A stretch of 64,000 nt of DNA. It comes from Pirellula staleyi DSM 6068. Its GTDB lineage: Bacteria; Planctomycetota; Planctomycetia; Pirellulales; Pirellulaceae. Every line of letters starts with the position of its first letter. Position 1 is the first letter of the stretch. Below, piece by piece: positions 54,409-63,826 of this stretch. The stretch lies in contig CAMDKL010000009.1 in assembly GCA_945900945.1 (NCBI GenBank), forward strand, positions 1 to 64,000. Reading direction: 5' to 3'. A program made the translations under genes and the position numbers. Below the pieces are notes generated by a model that was given only the letters and a program-made list of their open reading frames with translations, made no database searches and had not been told where the DNA came from.

Positions 54409-55935
54409 ATGGAAGATACAGTCGTGAACCGCTTCACCCTCCTCTTACTCGTTGGGACTTCGATCGCTGGTGGCAACGCCTTCGGACAAAACCAAGCGTC
54501 AGGACGCGCAGGCAATTCGGGAGTCCGCGTCGCTCAGTCGCCGTTTGTACCGGCTCGGTCCAATGCTGTTCCTCGACCATCGCGCCCCGTCGGGCGCCTT
54601 GTATCGCAGCAAAGTGTGATCGCAGGCGACGGCGACGGTGAAGTCGTGTACGAAGACGCACCCGAAATCGTGCTCGGTGAGTCCTACAATCCAAACGAGG
54701 GATTGGCGGAGATTGGTGGCGGTTGCACCTCCTGTGGCGGTGGCGGATGTGCCAGTTGCGGTGACGCTTGCGGGAGCCCTTTCGGATTCGATCTTTGCAA
54801 CCCAGGCGGCTTAGGTAGAAGGCAATTGTGTATCGCCCTGCCATCCCACGGTTGGGTTAGTGTTGAGTATTTGAACTGGTACCAAAGCGGGATGGAGACT
54901 CCTGCGTTGGTTACAAGTTCTCCCGTTCCAACAGCCCAAAACTTAGCCGGGGTGCTGCCGCTCGCAACAACGCTTTATGGTGGCAACAACGATATTCTCA
55001 GCGATCGCATGAATGGTACACGCGTACGATTCGGCTGGTGGTTTGCAAACAATCCGAATCTTGGCATCGAAGGCGAATACCTAGGCTTCGGAACAAGAAC
55101 TGAGAATTTCGATCAACAATCCAACGGCAGTGCGATTTTGGCTCGACCATTTTATAATGCGGTCACCGGATTGGAAGATTCCGAACTCGTCTCGTTCCCA
55201 GGCGTTTTGTCTGGTCGAGTACGAACGACTGCAACCTCGAAACTAGATGGTGCAGCAGTTCGATTTCGACGACTACTGTGCTGCAGCAGTGGTTGTGCCT
55301 ATTCGCCCATCGCTTGCGGTCCCGTTCCATCTCAGTCCCGAATCGATGCGACTTTAGGATGGAAATATCTCCAACTGAATGAATCCCTCGGAATTCAAGA
55401 AGATCTTACGTCCCTGAGCATAAACAATCCTGGCAGTTTCATCCTCAACGACAACTTCCAAACACGAAACCAATTCAATGGTGTCGAGCTTGGTGTTCAA
55501 TGGATGGGACGTCGAGGTTATTGGTCGCTCGACATGCTGATGCGAATGGGCCTTGGTAACACTCTCCAACAAGTTACCGTCGACGGCAGCACGCAAACAA
55601 CCCAAACTGGAGCCTCAACAACCGCCAACGGTGGATTGCTAGCTCAGCGGACAAATAGCGGAACCTTTGTACGCAATCAATTCGGTGTCGTACCAGAATT
55701 GGGTGCAACTCTTGGCTATCAAATGACCCAAAGAATTCGTCTGACTGCTGGCTATTCCTTCATCTACTGGAGCAACGTGGTTCGCCCAGGGGACCAAATC
55801 GATACAACCGTCAATCCAAACCTACTTCCTCCAGAAAATCCGACACAAACTGCGTTCTTGAACCCCAGGTTTACCTTCCAAGATTCCGATTACTGGGTAC
55901 AGGGATTGAGTCTGGGCGGCGATTTTCGATGGTAA
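54409..55935 (+). CDS. BBP7-type outer-membrane beta-barrel protein
   Basis: 508 residues from the ATG at 54409; a GTG at 54424 would start the signal peptide (RFTLLLLVGTSIAGGNAFGQ) more tightly. A Gly/Cys-rich stretch follows (CTSCGGGGCASCGDACGSPF, about residue 105-125), then the barrel region with alternating amphipathic strands (WVSVEYLNWYQSGMETPALV, RVRFGWWFANNPNLGIEGEY, RIDATLGWKYLQLNESLGIQ, RIRLTAGYSFIYWSNVVRPG) and a C-terminal aromatic-ended strand (GLSLGGDFRW). It is an outer-membrane protein of the BBP7 family found in planctomycetes, of unknown function. Confidence 0.9.
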   Translation: MEDTVVNRFTLLLLVGTSIAGGNAFGQNQASGRAGNSGVRVAQSPFVPARSNAVPRPSRPVGRLVSQQSVIAGDGDGEVVYEDAPEIVLGESYNPNEGLAEIGGGCTSCGGGGCASCGDACGSPFGFDLCNPGGLGRRQLCIALPSHGWVSVEYLNWYQSGMETPALVTSSPVPTAQNLAGVLPLATTLYGGNNDILSDRMNGTRVRFGWWFANNPNLGIEGEYLGFGTRTENFDQQSNGSAILARPFYNAVTGLEDSELVSFPGVLSGRVRTTATSKLDGAAVRFRRLLCCSSGCAYSPIACGPVPSQSRIDATLGWKYLQLNESLGIQEDLTSLSINNPGSFILNDNFQTRNQFNGVELGVQWMGRRGYWSLDMLMRMGLGNTLQQVTVDGSTQTTQTGASTTANGGLLAQRTNSGTFVRNQFGVVPELGATLGYQMTQRIRLTAGYSFIYWSNVVRPGDQIDTTVNPNLLPPENPTQTAFLNPRFTFQDSDYWVQGLSLGGDFRW

Positions 55936-56151
55936 CGATTCGATAATTGACAGCTAAGCTGGCTCAATATCTGGGGCTTGATGGATCTTTTCGATCTGTC
56001 GAGCCCTTGATTCGTTGAGTGATACCGATTCGACGCCTCTAAAACCACGCAATACAAACAGATATCGCGGTCGGCAGGGAAGCAGATACGTGGGCGACAA
56101 CGCTCAAGGTTGACTCCATTGCCGCCGAGCCCATGGATGGAGCATTGAAAA

Positions 56152-59100
56152 ATGGCTGGACTTTGGAATCGACTTTACGAAATCTTGAGTGGCTCGCAAA
56201 AAGGTAAAGCGTCTCCTGCGATCAAAGCACGGGCGAAGCGCAAACTTCGAATGGAGTTGCTCGAGGGACGCCAGTTGATGGCCGCCGACATCACCGGAAC
56301 GGTCTTCCAAGACCTCACCGACAATGGATTCAACACGGGTGTTGATCCCAATCTTTCCGGGGTAAGCGTTGCGCTGTTTCGGGACGGTGGCAACACAACC
56401 TACGATAGCGGCCTTGGCACGAGCGCGGCTGGCGATGATATCTTGGTAGGGACCGTTACCTCTGCGGTTACGACAGGCCTCTATTCGTTCTCGGTAAGTA
56501 CTGCCGGGACTTATTTCATTGTCCAGTCCAGTGTTGCAACGGGCTTGCTCCAAAGATCTACGCAGCGCGTACAAACCCTCATTGTTACCCCAACCGACGT
56601 CGCAGGTATTGCGCTAACAACAATCGATACGTTTGACACGACGGCACAAACGGCGACCGCGTCTTTTGGTGTTACGAACCCGGACTTCAATGCCTCGGTT
56701 GCTTCCGAAGCGATTGGCGGTGAACGAGACATGTTCGTCAGTGCGACTGCCGGCACCATTTCGATGCAATCGGACACACCTTCGACAACCAACTTCTTAG
56801 CATTTGACGTTGGTGCAGGTGCGAACGGCACTAGAATATTGTCCTATGACGGTGTTGACAGCGACGCCCAAGTTCTTGCAACGAGCGGTCTCGGTGGACT
56901 CGATTTGACATCCGCTGGTGCGGCCACCGGCTTCCGTTTTCAAATTGGTGGCGAGGCGGGAACGCAAATAACGCTTCAGGTCAACAGCGGTGCCAACGCG
57001 TCGACAGTGACGGTTGCCATCCCGACGACATCGGGCGCATCGCCATCCGCTATTCTCGACATCCCTTTCACGGATTTCATAACCAGTAGCGGCACGGGCG
57101 CGAACTTCACGAGTGTGGGTGCAATCCAGATCTCAATTACAGGTCCAGATGCCGCCGATGCCATCATCGACACGATCGAAACTTTTGGCGCCACGGTGAT
57201 CACCCGAAACATTGCAAATCTATCGCCCATGAGCATCGGGGATCTTGTCTTCTCCGACCGGAACAACAACGGTCTTTTCGATACAGGAGCACCGACGGAA
57301 ACAGGTATTAGCGGCGTAACACTGCAATTGTTTACAGATACAAACAGCAACGGTGTGTTCGATGCAGGAACGGATATCGCCACACTGAACAGCAGTAACG
57401 TTCCCATAAGCACAACCTCGAATTCGTCGGGCATTTACACGTTTACCAATCTGTTCCCAGGCCGCTATTTTACTGTTATCCCAAGCAGCCAGTTTTTGAC
57501 TGGTGCAGCGGCGGCTGGATTTGTCGTTAGCTCAACGATTCCAGGAGGCACCAACAATGCCAACAAGGGCACAGCGGTTGTTGGCACCGGCGTCGTGACT
57601 TCGCTGGTATCGCTCAACGCAGATACAGCTCCGACCACCGACGGAGACTCGAGTACTGATACGGACTTCAGCTTCGATATTGGCTTGGTTCCTCAGTTCG
57701 ACCTAACGGTTGCAAAGACTTCGACAGCGACGGTCGCGACAACTGGCACTACGATTACTTATACGATCGCGGCGAGGAATGATGGACCATCGCCTGCGAC
57801 TGGGGTGACTCTTTCGGACGACATCCCGGACGGTATTCGCGTCATTACCGCTACATCGAACGTCGGTACCGATGTTGTAACGGTTCCTGCCTCGGCCTCG
57901 GATACCACCGCCACAAATCCAGACAATATTACGGTGGACGTTGGTACATTAGCCGCAAGCGCATCGACACAACGCACTATCACGATCGTTGCCGAAGTGC
58001 TTGCGATAACGACCGGTACTGGTACCCCGGCTGCGATCGTCAACAGCGTGACCATTGCAGGTCTCGGGACGGAATTGACTACGTTGCCTAACACGGCTTC
58101 GGTTTCGCTCCCTGTTCAATTGCGAAGCGACTTGGTTGTCGTAAAAACGATCACAACCAATCCGGCTTCAACCGGCGTTCCAGCGATAGCTGCCCCAGGA
58201 TCGACCATTACCTATACCCTGATAGCGCGTAACGATGGCCCCAGTCGGGCGACGACTGTTCGAGTCACCGACAATGTCCCAGACGGCATCCGAATTTTGA
58301 CGGCGACCTCAAGCGACGTTACCGATACCGTGACGATCCCCGCTTCGTCCCAAGACACAACGGCAAGCAATCCCGATAATCTTACAGTAGCCGTCGGTGA
58401 ACTATTGATCGGTGCAGGCAATCAAACCACGATCACAATCACCGCAGTGATCCTGGCGGCAACATCCGGCCTGTTTACCAACACCGCCAACATTGCGGCG
58501 ACCGACACGACGGTGAACGATGAAATATCACAAACCAACAACGATAGCCAAATCGCCGCAAATGCCCAGCGCGATATCGACTTAGTCGTCACGAAGTCCA
58601 TCACGACGAATCCCGTTTCAAGTACGACCCCAGCCACGGCTTTGCCAAATTCGACGTTTACCTACACGATCCTGGCACGCAACGACGGTCCGTTTGATGC
58701 GACGACGGTACGCGTCGTAGATAATCTTCCAGACGGCATTCGAGTTATCTCTGCGGTTTCCAGTGACGTTACTGACACGGTGACGATTCCAGCCACGGCA
58801 CAAGATACTACGGCAGCAAATAACGATGACATAACCATCGATGTCGGCAACCTAGCCGTTGGAGCTGGAAGCCAGACAACCATTACTATTATTGGTGTCG
58901 TTCTGTCCGCAACACAAGGTAACTTTACCAACTTGGCGACGATCTCAGCGACCGATACCGCTGTCAATATTGAGGCGGTCACGAATAACAACAGTAGTTC
59001 GATTATCGCCAATGCTCCTCGCGCAGTCGACTTAACCGTCGCAAAGTCTGGGCCAACAACGGCGATATCTGGAAACACCATCACTTACACGATGACGGCA

Positions 59101-60207
59101 ACTAACAACGGTCCCTCGGATGCGATCAGCGTGCAAGTTGTTGACGATATTCCAGATGGTATCCGAGTGATCAGTGCAACGGTCAACGGAAGTACGGTAA
59201 CGATTCCGGCATCCGCCTCAGATACTACTGCATCCAATCCTGACAACATCACTTTTGCGGTTGGCAATCTAGCCACGGGTGGCAGCAACAATACGATTAT
59301 CATCGTTGCGGCCATTTTACCTGCATCGACTGCCGCTCTAGTGAACAGCGCCGTGATCAGTACGACGGACATAGCCACAGTCGAGTCAATTGCCAACAAC
59401 AATGCCGCATCGGTCACGACAACATTGACACAACAGAATGACGTTGCAATCAGCAAGAGCGGCCCAACGTCTGCAGCGATCGGTAGCAGTGTTACTTACA
59501 CCATGAACGTGACGAACAATGGCCCGTCGACCGCGACGTCGGTCAGCGTCGTGGATACTCTGCCAACCGGAGTCAACTTTGTTTCGGGAACATCGCTGAT
59601 CGGTTCGACCGCAGCGGGTACCGTTGCTGCTGGCTCAAGCAATACGGCTAACGTGACCATTCCGACATTGGCACCGGGCGAAACGGCTGTCGTTACGATT
59701 CTCGCAACGGCCCCAGCGGCCACTCCAGGCAACGTAACGAACACGGTTACGGTGACTGCGACCAACGATACGGTTTCGACTAACAACACAGCGACCGCCG
59801 CTACTGCCATTACAGCACCTGTTGTTGCAAACCTAGCCGGTCGAATTTACATTGACAGCAACAAAGATGGGACTGGCCAGTCCACAGAGCCTGGCATTTC
59901 CGGCGTACCAGTAACGTTGACGGGTACGGCAACGGTCGGTAACGCGGTGGTGAACCGAACGACCACGACGGATTCCAATGGAGACTACTCCTTTGCAAAT
60001 GTGGATCAAGGAACGTATACGGTCGCTTCGGGATCGCCAAAAGATTTCATTTTCCGAACTGCAAACCCTGGTACAACCGGCGGAACAGCAGGAACTCAGC
60101 AAATCACGACGATCAATCTAGCGGGAGTTAACTCGACGGCCAATAATGTTGGATTCACGCGGGTATTTAGCAAGAGGCTATTCCTAGCATCTGGACCGAC
60201 CAACTAG
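56152..60207 (+). CDS. 1351-residue surface protein with SdrD_B-like and five DUF11 domains
   Basis: N-terminal LEPR-XLL-like motif (MELLEGRQLMAADI). SdrD_B-like domains occur near the start (ITGTVFQDLTDNGFNTGVDP), at about 365 (IGDLVFSDRNNNGLFDTGAP) and at the C-terminus (about 1227, LAGRIYIDSNKDGTGQSTEP). Five DUF11-type repeats begin near residues 516, 659, 809, 960 and 1097. The first four share PDGIRV(I/L)xA and DTTAxNxDN(I/L)T almost unchanged. SdrD_B and DUF11 domains are found in adhesins and surface layers. The chain is Thr/Ala/Ser-rich with very few Cys. It is probably an exported surface or matrix protein. Confidence 0.88.
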   Translation: MAGLWNRLYEILSGSQKGKASPAIKARAKRKLRMELLEGRQLMAADITGTVFQDLTDNGFNTGVDPNLSGVSVALFRDGGNTTYDSGLGTSAAGDDILVGTVTSAVTTGLYSFSVSTAGTYFIVQSSVATGLLQRSTQRVQTLIVTPTDVAGIALTTIDTFDTTAQTATASFGVTNPDFNASVASEAIGGERDMFVSATAGTISMQSDTPSTTNFLAFDVGAGANGTRILSYDGVDSDAQVLATSGLGGLDLTSAGAATGFRFQIGGEAGTQITLQVNSGANASTVTVAIPTTSGASPSAILDIPFTDFITSSGTGANFTSVGAIQISITGPDAADAIIDTIETFGATVITRNIANLSPMSIGDLVFSDRNNNGLFDTGAPTETGISGVTLQLFTDTNSNGVFDAGTDIATLNSSNVPISTTSNSSGIYTFTNLFPGRYFTVIPSSQFLTGAAAAGFVVSSTIPGGTNNANKGTAVVGTGVVTSLVSLNADTAPTTDGDSSTDTDFSFDIGLVPQFDLTVAKTSTATVATTGTTITYTIAARNDGPSPATGVTLSDDIPDGIRVITATSNVGTDVVTVPASASDTTATNPDNITVDVGTLAASASTQRTITIVAEVLAITTGTGTPAAIVNSVTIAGLGTELTTLPNTASVSLPVQLRSDLVVVKTITTNPASTGVPAIAAPGSTITYTLIARNDGPSRATTVRVTDNVPDGIRILTATSSDVTDTVTIPASSQDTTASNPDNLTVAVGELLIGAGNQTTITITAVILAATSGLFTNTANIAATDTTVNDEISQTNNDSQIAANAQRDIDLVVTKSITTNPVSSTTPATALPNSTFTYTILARNDGPFDATTVRVVDNLPDGIRVISAVSSDVTDTVTIPATAQDTTAANNDDITIDVGNLAVGAGSQTTITIIGVVLSATQGNFTNLATISATDTAVNIEAVTNNNSSSIIANAPRAVDLTVAKSGPTTAISGNTITYTMTATNNGPSDAISVQVVDDIPDGIRVISATVNGSTVTIPASASDTTASNPDNITFAVGNLATGGSNNTIIIVAAILPASTAALVNSAVISTTDIATVESIANNNAASVTTTLTQQNDVAISKSGPTSAAIGSSVTYTMNVTNNGPSTATSVSVVDTLPTGVNFVSGTSLIGSTAAGTVAAGSSNTANVTIPTLAPGETAVVTILATAPAATPGNVTNTVTVTATNDTVSTNNTATAATAITAPVVANLAGRIYIDSNKDGTGQSTEPGISGVPVTLTGTATVGNAVVNRTTTTDSNGDYSFANVDQGTYTVASGSPKDFIFRTANPGTTGGTAGTQQITTINLAGVNSTANNVGFTRVFSKRLFLASGPTN

Positions 60208-60342
60208 GTCTTCATCCATTTTCTGGAGCCTTCGGTACTTGCGGGGGCCGTCATTGGTGTATAAAACTTTTCTAGCCTGTGATTGCAGGGCCAAATTCTT
60301 AAAAGCCCAATTGCACTCACTCTGCAACATGAGCCGAAACAC

Positions 60343-60386
60343 GTTAGCGTCGGTTTTCTCATTACCCAGGGAAAACCGGTGCTAAC
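60343..60386. repeat. 16-bp imperfect palindrome adjoining repeat copy 4
   Basis: GTTAGCGTCGGTTTTC (60343-60358) pairs with GAAAACCGGTGCTAAC (60371-60386) at 14 of 16 positions. It is followed by GCACTGCGGCTGATAGG, recalling the CTAACGCCCTGCGG arm of the composite at 19511. Confidence 0.75.
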
Positions 60387-60420
60387 GCACTGCGGCTGAT
60401 AGGTTCCGTCGCCAAGGTGA

Positions 60421-60470
60421 GCGGCCCGGGGCTAGCGCCCGCCGGTTCACTAAGTCGCATGGTGAGTGCC
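60421..60470 (+). repeat. 50-bp intergenic repeat, copy 4
   Basis: Same element as 5281, 6831 and 19455; here with GGCCCGGGGCTAGCGCCCG and GGTGAGTGCC. The cysC frame is open through it, but the start must be downstream. Confidence 0.85.
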
Positions 60471-60533
60471 GCAGTCAAACAACCCATGGCCACGGGCAAC
60501 CATTCCAAAACGTCCCTCCAAAGACCGGTCCAC

Positions 60534-61202
60534 ATGAGCCAAGACCCACGCGTTGTTTGGCATAACCAATCTGTTACGAAACAGCTCCGCTTCGAACGCC
60601 ATCGACATCGAGGATGCGTTGTCTGGTTTACTGGGCTGAGTGGCTCGGGTAAAAGTACGGTTGCCAATCTTGTAGAACAGAAACTCTTCGAGCGAGGCGC
60701 CCATACGTACTTGCTCGACGGTGACAACGTCCGACACGGACTCTGTGCAGGTCCGAATTTGCTCGAACCAGTTCATGGCTCCGAATTCGCAAAACGATTC
60801 GGCCTCGGATTCGGCCCACAGGATCGCGAAGAAAATATTCGTCGTGTAGGGGCGATTACGGAACTCTTTGCATCCGCAGGCCTCATCTGCCTAACTGCCT
60901 TTGTAAGTCCGTATCGTGTCGACCGCGATCGTGTCAGGTATGGTGTAGAATCGTGTGGAGCCAAAGGGGATTTTCTGGAGGTGTTCGTCAACACTCCGCT
61001 GGAGACTTGCATCGCACGCGATCCCAAAGGACTGTATCAGCAAGCCATCCAAGGCAAGATCCCGAACTTCACCGGTATTTCAGATCCCTACGAATCGCCC
61101 GAGTCAGCCGAATTGGAACTCGCGGGCGATTCCCAAACACCCGAACACTTAGCCGAACAAGTCATTCAGATGCTCATAGCGCGAAAGGTAATCACCCCAT
61201 GA
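60534..61202 (+). CDS. cysC: Adenylylsulfate kinase (APS kinase)
   Basis: 222 residues from the ATG at 60534. The frame is open from 60417 inside a repeat, and 60486 is the other candidate start; the family N-terminus (VVWHNQSVT) favours 60534. It phosphorylates APS to PAPS in the cytoplasm, the sulfate donor for sulfation. P-loop GLSGSGKST with Lys40, LLDGDNVRHGL, DREENIRRVGAITELFASAG, CLTAFVSPYRVDRDRVR and LEVFVNTPLETCIARDPKGL. No sulfate adenylyltransferase is adjacent. Its stop overlaps the next start (ATGA). Confidence 0.95.
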   Translation: MSQDPRVVWHNQSVTKQLRFERHRHRGCVVWFTGLSGSGKSTVANLVEQKLFERGAHTYLLDGDNVRHGLCAGPNLLEPVHGSEFAKRFGLGFGPQDREENIRRVGAITELFASAGLICLTAFVSPYRVDRDRVRYGVESCGAKGDFLEVFVNTPLETCIARDPKGLYQQAIQGKIPNFTGISDPYESPESAELELAGDSQTPEHLAEQVIQMLIARKVITP

Positions 61203-61960
61203 ATTTTTTTAACACAATGAACTCTTCTATCGGTGCAATGGTACTGCTAATCACCGTTGCATTGGTGCCGTCCGTCTTTGGTCAAGAAAAAACGGCCAAC
61301 GAGAATAACTCTTTGCAGTTTTATGCAAAGCACGATCTGACGAAATACGCGTTGGAAGCAGCCAAGTGGGACAAAGACGTCGCCAAATTGGCAGCGACCA
61401 ATTCAACGGAGGGAGGCGAAGATTTCATACTTTGCATAGGCAGTTCCAGTTTCCGGTTATGGGACACGATTGCCGAGGATATGGCACCCTATAAAATTGT
61501 GCGCAGAGCCTACGGAGGTGCAAAATACTGCGATCTTGCAATCCATTCGCCCCAACTTATCAACGGTCTTCGGTTTCGCGCCGCGATGATTTTCATCGGA
61601 AACGATATCACCGGCAAGGAAACAGACAAAACCCCAGAAGAGGTTGCTCGGCTTGCGAAGATCGTCATGGACTCTGTACGCAAGCAGCGTCCTGACTCGC
61701 CGGTCTTCTTGATTGCGGTCACACCGTCGCCCTCTCGATTTCAACACTGGCCTCGAATTAAGTTGGCCAATCAATCGCTCGAAAAACTGGCCGGAAGCGA
61801 AGCGAATACCTTTTTTGTTGCTTCTCAAAACAAGTATTTGAATCTGCAGGGCGAGCCACGACCGGAATTGTTTGTCAAGGATATGCTGCATCAGAACAAA
61901 GAAGGCTATGCGATTTGGTCAAGTGTCCTTAAAGACTCGCTTAAGAAAAATCTTCGTTGA
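61199..61960 (+). CDS. Secreted SGNH-type hydrolase
   Basis: 253 residues starting at the ATG overlapping the cysC stop. Signal peptide GAMVLLITVALVPSVFG. SGNH blocks: I (LCIGSSSFRLWDTI, nucleophile Ser), II (VRRAYGGAKYCDL), III (IFIGNDITGKE, Asn) and V (KDMLHQNKEGYAIWSSVL, Asp and His). The fold serves esterases and lipases, often deacetylating polysaccharides. Overlap with cysC hints at processing of sulfated or acetylated glycans, which is inference. Confidence 0.88.
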   Translation: MNFFNTMNSSIGAMVLLITVALVPSVFGQEKTANENNSLQFYAKHDLTKYALEAAKWDKDVAKLAATNSTEGGEDFILCIGSSSFRLWDTIAEDMAPYKIVRRAYGGAKYCDLAIHSPQLINGLRFRAAMIFIGNDITGKETDKTPEEVARLAKIVMDSVRKQRPDSPVFLIAVTPSPSRFQHWPRIKLANQSLEKLAGSEANTFFVASQNKYLNLQGEPRPELFVKDMLHQNKEGYAIWSSVLKDSLKKNLR

Positions 61961-62142
61961 ATCGTTTTTTTGGGATTTCAAGCAAGTTTTGACTCTCGCG
62001 TTTTTAGGCGCTCGACTTTGGCCACGAAGTGTTTGGGATTCGATCGTTTTTCTACCCCTGAGTGCCATTCATTTCGACTATGATATTGAGATGGAATTAG
62101 TGTGCAACCTCAATAGCGAGGCAAGTCCAAGAGGGATTATCG

Positions 62143-62742
62143 ATGCAAATAGTAGAGCCTGAGTCCGACACAGTCGCTCCATTCCCTGTACGGAAGTTCA
62201 GCAAACCCGAGTATCAACTTCTTGGCAAGTTGGGAGTATTATCCGTCGAAGATCGGGTCGCATTGCTGGAAGGTTGGATCGTACCTAAGATGAATCATAA
62301 TCCTCCGCACGATTTGGCATTGATGCTCGTCGAAAAGAAATTGCGATGCTGCATACCCTCCAACATGTTGCTTCGCATACAAATGCCTATTTCCACAGTG
62401 GACAGCGAGCCGGAGCCTGACTTGGCTATCGTACTTGGCCCTATTCGGAGATATTCCAAGCGTCATCCGGAGCCAGACGATGTCTTGCTGGTTATCGAGA
62501 TTGCCGATACTCCGCTGGCACGAGATCGACAAAAGTGCAGACTGTACGCACGCGGAAACATGAGGCAGTATTGGATCGTCAATCTTGAGAGTCGACAAAT
62601 CGAAGTTTATTGCCAACCCAGTGGCCCCACGCTTGAGCCAGCCTATCGGAACCGCGACGTTTTCGACGAGTCAGGCACAATTTCGTCTTCGATGGATGGA
62701 ACGGTAGTCGTTCCTATACAAGTCAGAGATCTGCTACCGTAG
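62143..62742 (+). CDS. Uma2-family (DUF820) endonuclease-like protein
   Basis: 199 residues. Restriction-endonuclease-like fold: N-terminal YQLLGKLGVLSVEDRVALLE, then EGWIVPKM, the acidic SEPEPDLAIVLG and the catalytic-type VLLVIEIADTPLARDRQKCR (E-x-A-[D/S]...D-x-x-x-K), RQYWIVNLESRQIEVY. GAGGG lies 9 bases before the ATG. Uma2 genes are often multicopy in planctomycetes and cyanobacteria; their function is not established. Confidence 0.88.
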   Translation: MQIVEPESDTVAPFPVRKFSKPEYQLLGKLGVLSVEDRVALLEGWIVPKMNHNPPHDLALMLVEKKLRCCIPSNMLLRIQMPISTVDSEPEPDLAIVLGPIRRYSKRHPEPDDVLLVIEIADTPLARDRQKCRLYARGNMRQYWIVNLESRQIEVYCQPSGPTLEPAYRNRDVFDESGTISSSMDGTVVVPIQVRDLLP

Positions 62743-62761
62743 TTGAAAGCCCTGACTGACC

Positions 62762-63745
62762 ATGTTTCGCATCCTTTTGAAAAAGTATGTCCATGAAGCC
62801 AAGCTATTGTGGTGTGCATGTGCATTGGTGGTCTTTTTCTTTCCTTGGGTGCGAATTTGGACGGTTAGCCAATTCGAATTGAGCGGATTCGCCCCACTCA
62901 TCGAACAATTTCGAGCGTTCGAAAAATTCTCCCCGGTTCCGCTCGAACAGTTTCTAACCTACCACGGTGTGATCGGGTTTACGTTTGATGAGCCGGTACT
63001 AATCCTATGCATTCTCGTTTGGAGTATTGCGAGAGGTTCCGATGTAGTTAGCGGTGAGCTAGGTCGCGGAACGATGGAGATGTTGCTTGCCCAACCACTG
63101 AGCCGCGGACAAGTCTACGCAGCACACGCAGTTGTGACGATAGTCGGTTTGATGCTCTTGTGCGGGTTGGTTTTTTTTGGGATCTATCTGGGGATCCATA
63201 CCAATTCAACACCCGTCAGCAGTACTGGGATGTTTCGACTGCCCATTTTAAACTTTAGTGTAAGCAATCCATTTGGTGCGGCCACGACCCAGATGGTACC
63301 TCTTTTGGAGTTGGTATCACCCAGCGTTTACATTGTGCCGACCCTGAATCTGTTTTCACTCGGCTTCATGCTTCTGGGATTGAGCGTCATGGTGAGTTCG
63401 TTCGATCAGTATCGATGGCGAACGATTGGCATCGTGATCAGCGTTTACGTCCTGCAACTTTTGCTTTTCATCCTATCCAAGTCGACACCGCGAATGGGCC
63501 ACCTGAAGCCGTTTAGTTTCCTTTCGGCATACCAGCCCGATTGGATTGTCCAAGTCGTCTATCACGATCCGGAGCTCGCGTGGTCCTGGTGGATCGTACC
63601 GGAGGCGAGCGCAAAGGGAGGTGTAACAATGCCATCCTATCTTGGTCCCATGTTCTACGTTTCGTCGCTACTTGTGTTAGGATGTGTCAGTTACGCCATT
63701 GGATACGTGAAGTTCAAAACTCGGGATTTACCGGCACCTCAATAA
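62762..63745 (+). CDS. ABC-2 type transporter permease subunit
   Basis: 327 residues with about six membrane segments (CACALVVFFFPWVRIWT, VLILCILVWSIARGSDVVSG, VVTIVGLMLLCGLVFFGIYL, LNLFSLGFMLLGLSVMVSSF, IGIVISVYVLQLLLFILSKS, SSLLVLGCVSYAIGYVKF). The GELGRGTMEMLLAQPLSRGQ loop is the ABC-2/ABC exporter permease signature. No ATPase subunit is in the window; it may lie downstream. A dispersed repeat starts 81 bp after its stop. Confidence 0.88.
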   Translation: MFRILLKKYVHEAKLLWCACALVVFFFPWVRIWTVSQFELSGFAPLIEQFRAFEKFSPVPLEQFLTYHGVIGFTFDEPVLILCILVWSIARGSDVVSGELGRGTMEMLLAQPLSRGQVYAAHAVVTIVGLMLLCGLVFFGIYLGIHTNSTPVSSTGMFRLPILNFSVSNPFGAATTQMVPLLELVSPSVYIVPTLNLFSLGFMLLGLSVMVSSFDQYRWRTIGIVISVYVLQLLLFILSKSTPRMGHLKPFSFLSAYQPDWIVQVVYHDPELAWSWWIVPEASAKGGVTMPSYLGPMFYVSSLLVLGCVSYAIGYVKFKTRDLPAPQ

Positions 63746-63826
63746 CGCACCCCAAAGTAAGAAGGATGAAATAATTGCAGGGCAGATTTCGACGCTTACG
63801 GCCTGTGATTTCAAAGCTCAGACAGG

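Larger units (their letters stand above)
60208..60533. other. Intergenic region with hairpin and 50-bp repeat
   Basis: 326 bp between the DUF11 gene and cysC. It holds the hairpin at 60343-60386 and copy 4 of the 50-bp repeat. An upstream ATG at 60486 could extend cysC by 16 residues. Confidence 0.55.

Noticed and set aside
60417-61202. cysC starting at 60417
   Set aside because: That start falls inside a dispersed repeat; the family N-terminus begins near 60534.
60953-61960. SGNH gene starting at 60953
   Set aside because: The extra ~82 residues are antiparallel to no known domain and overlap cysC in another frame; the signal peptide begins at 61199.
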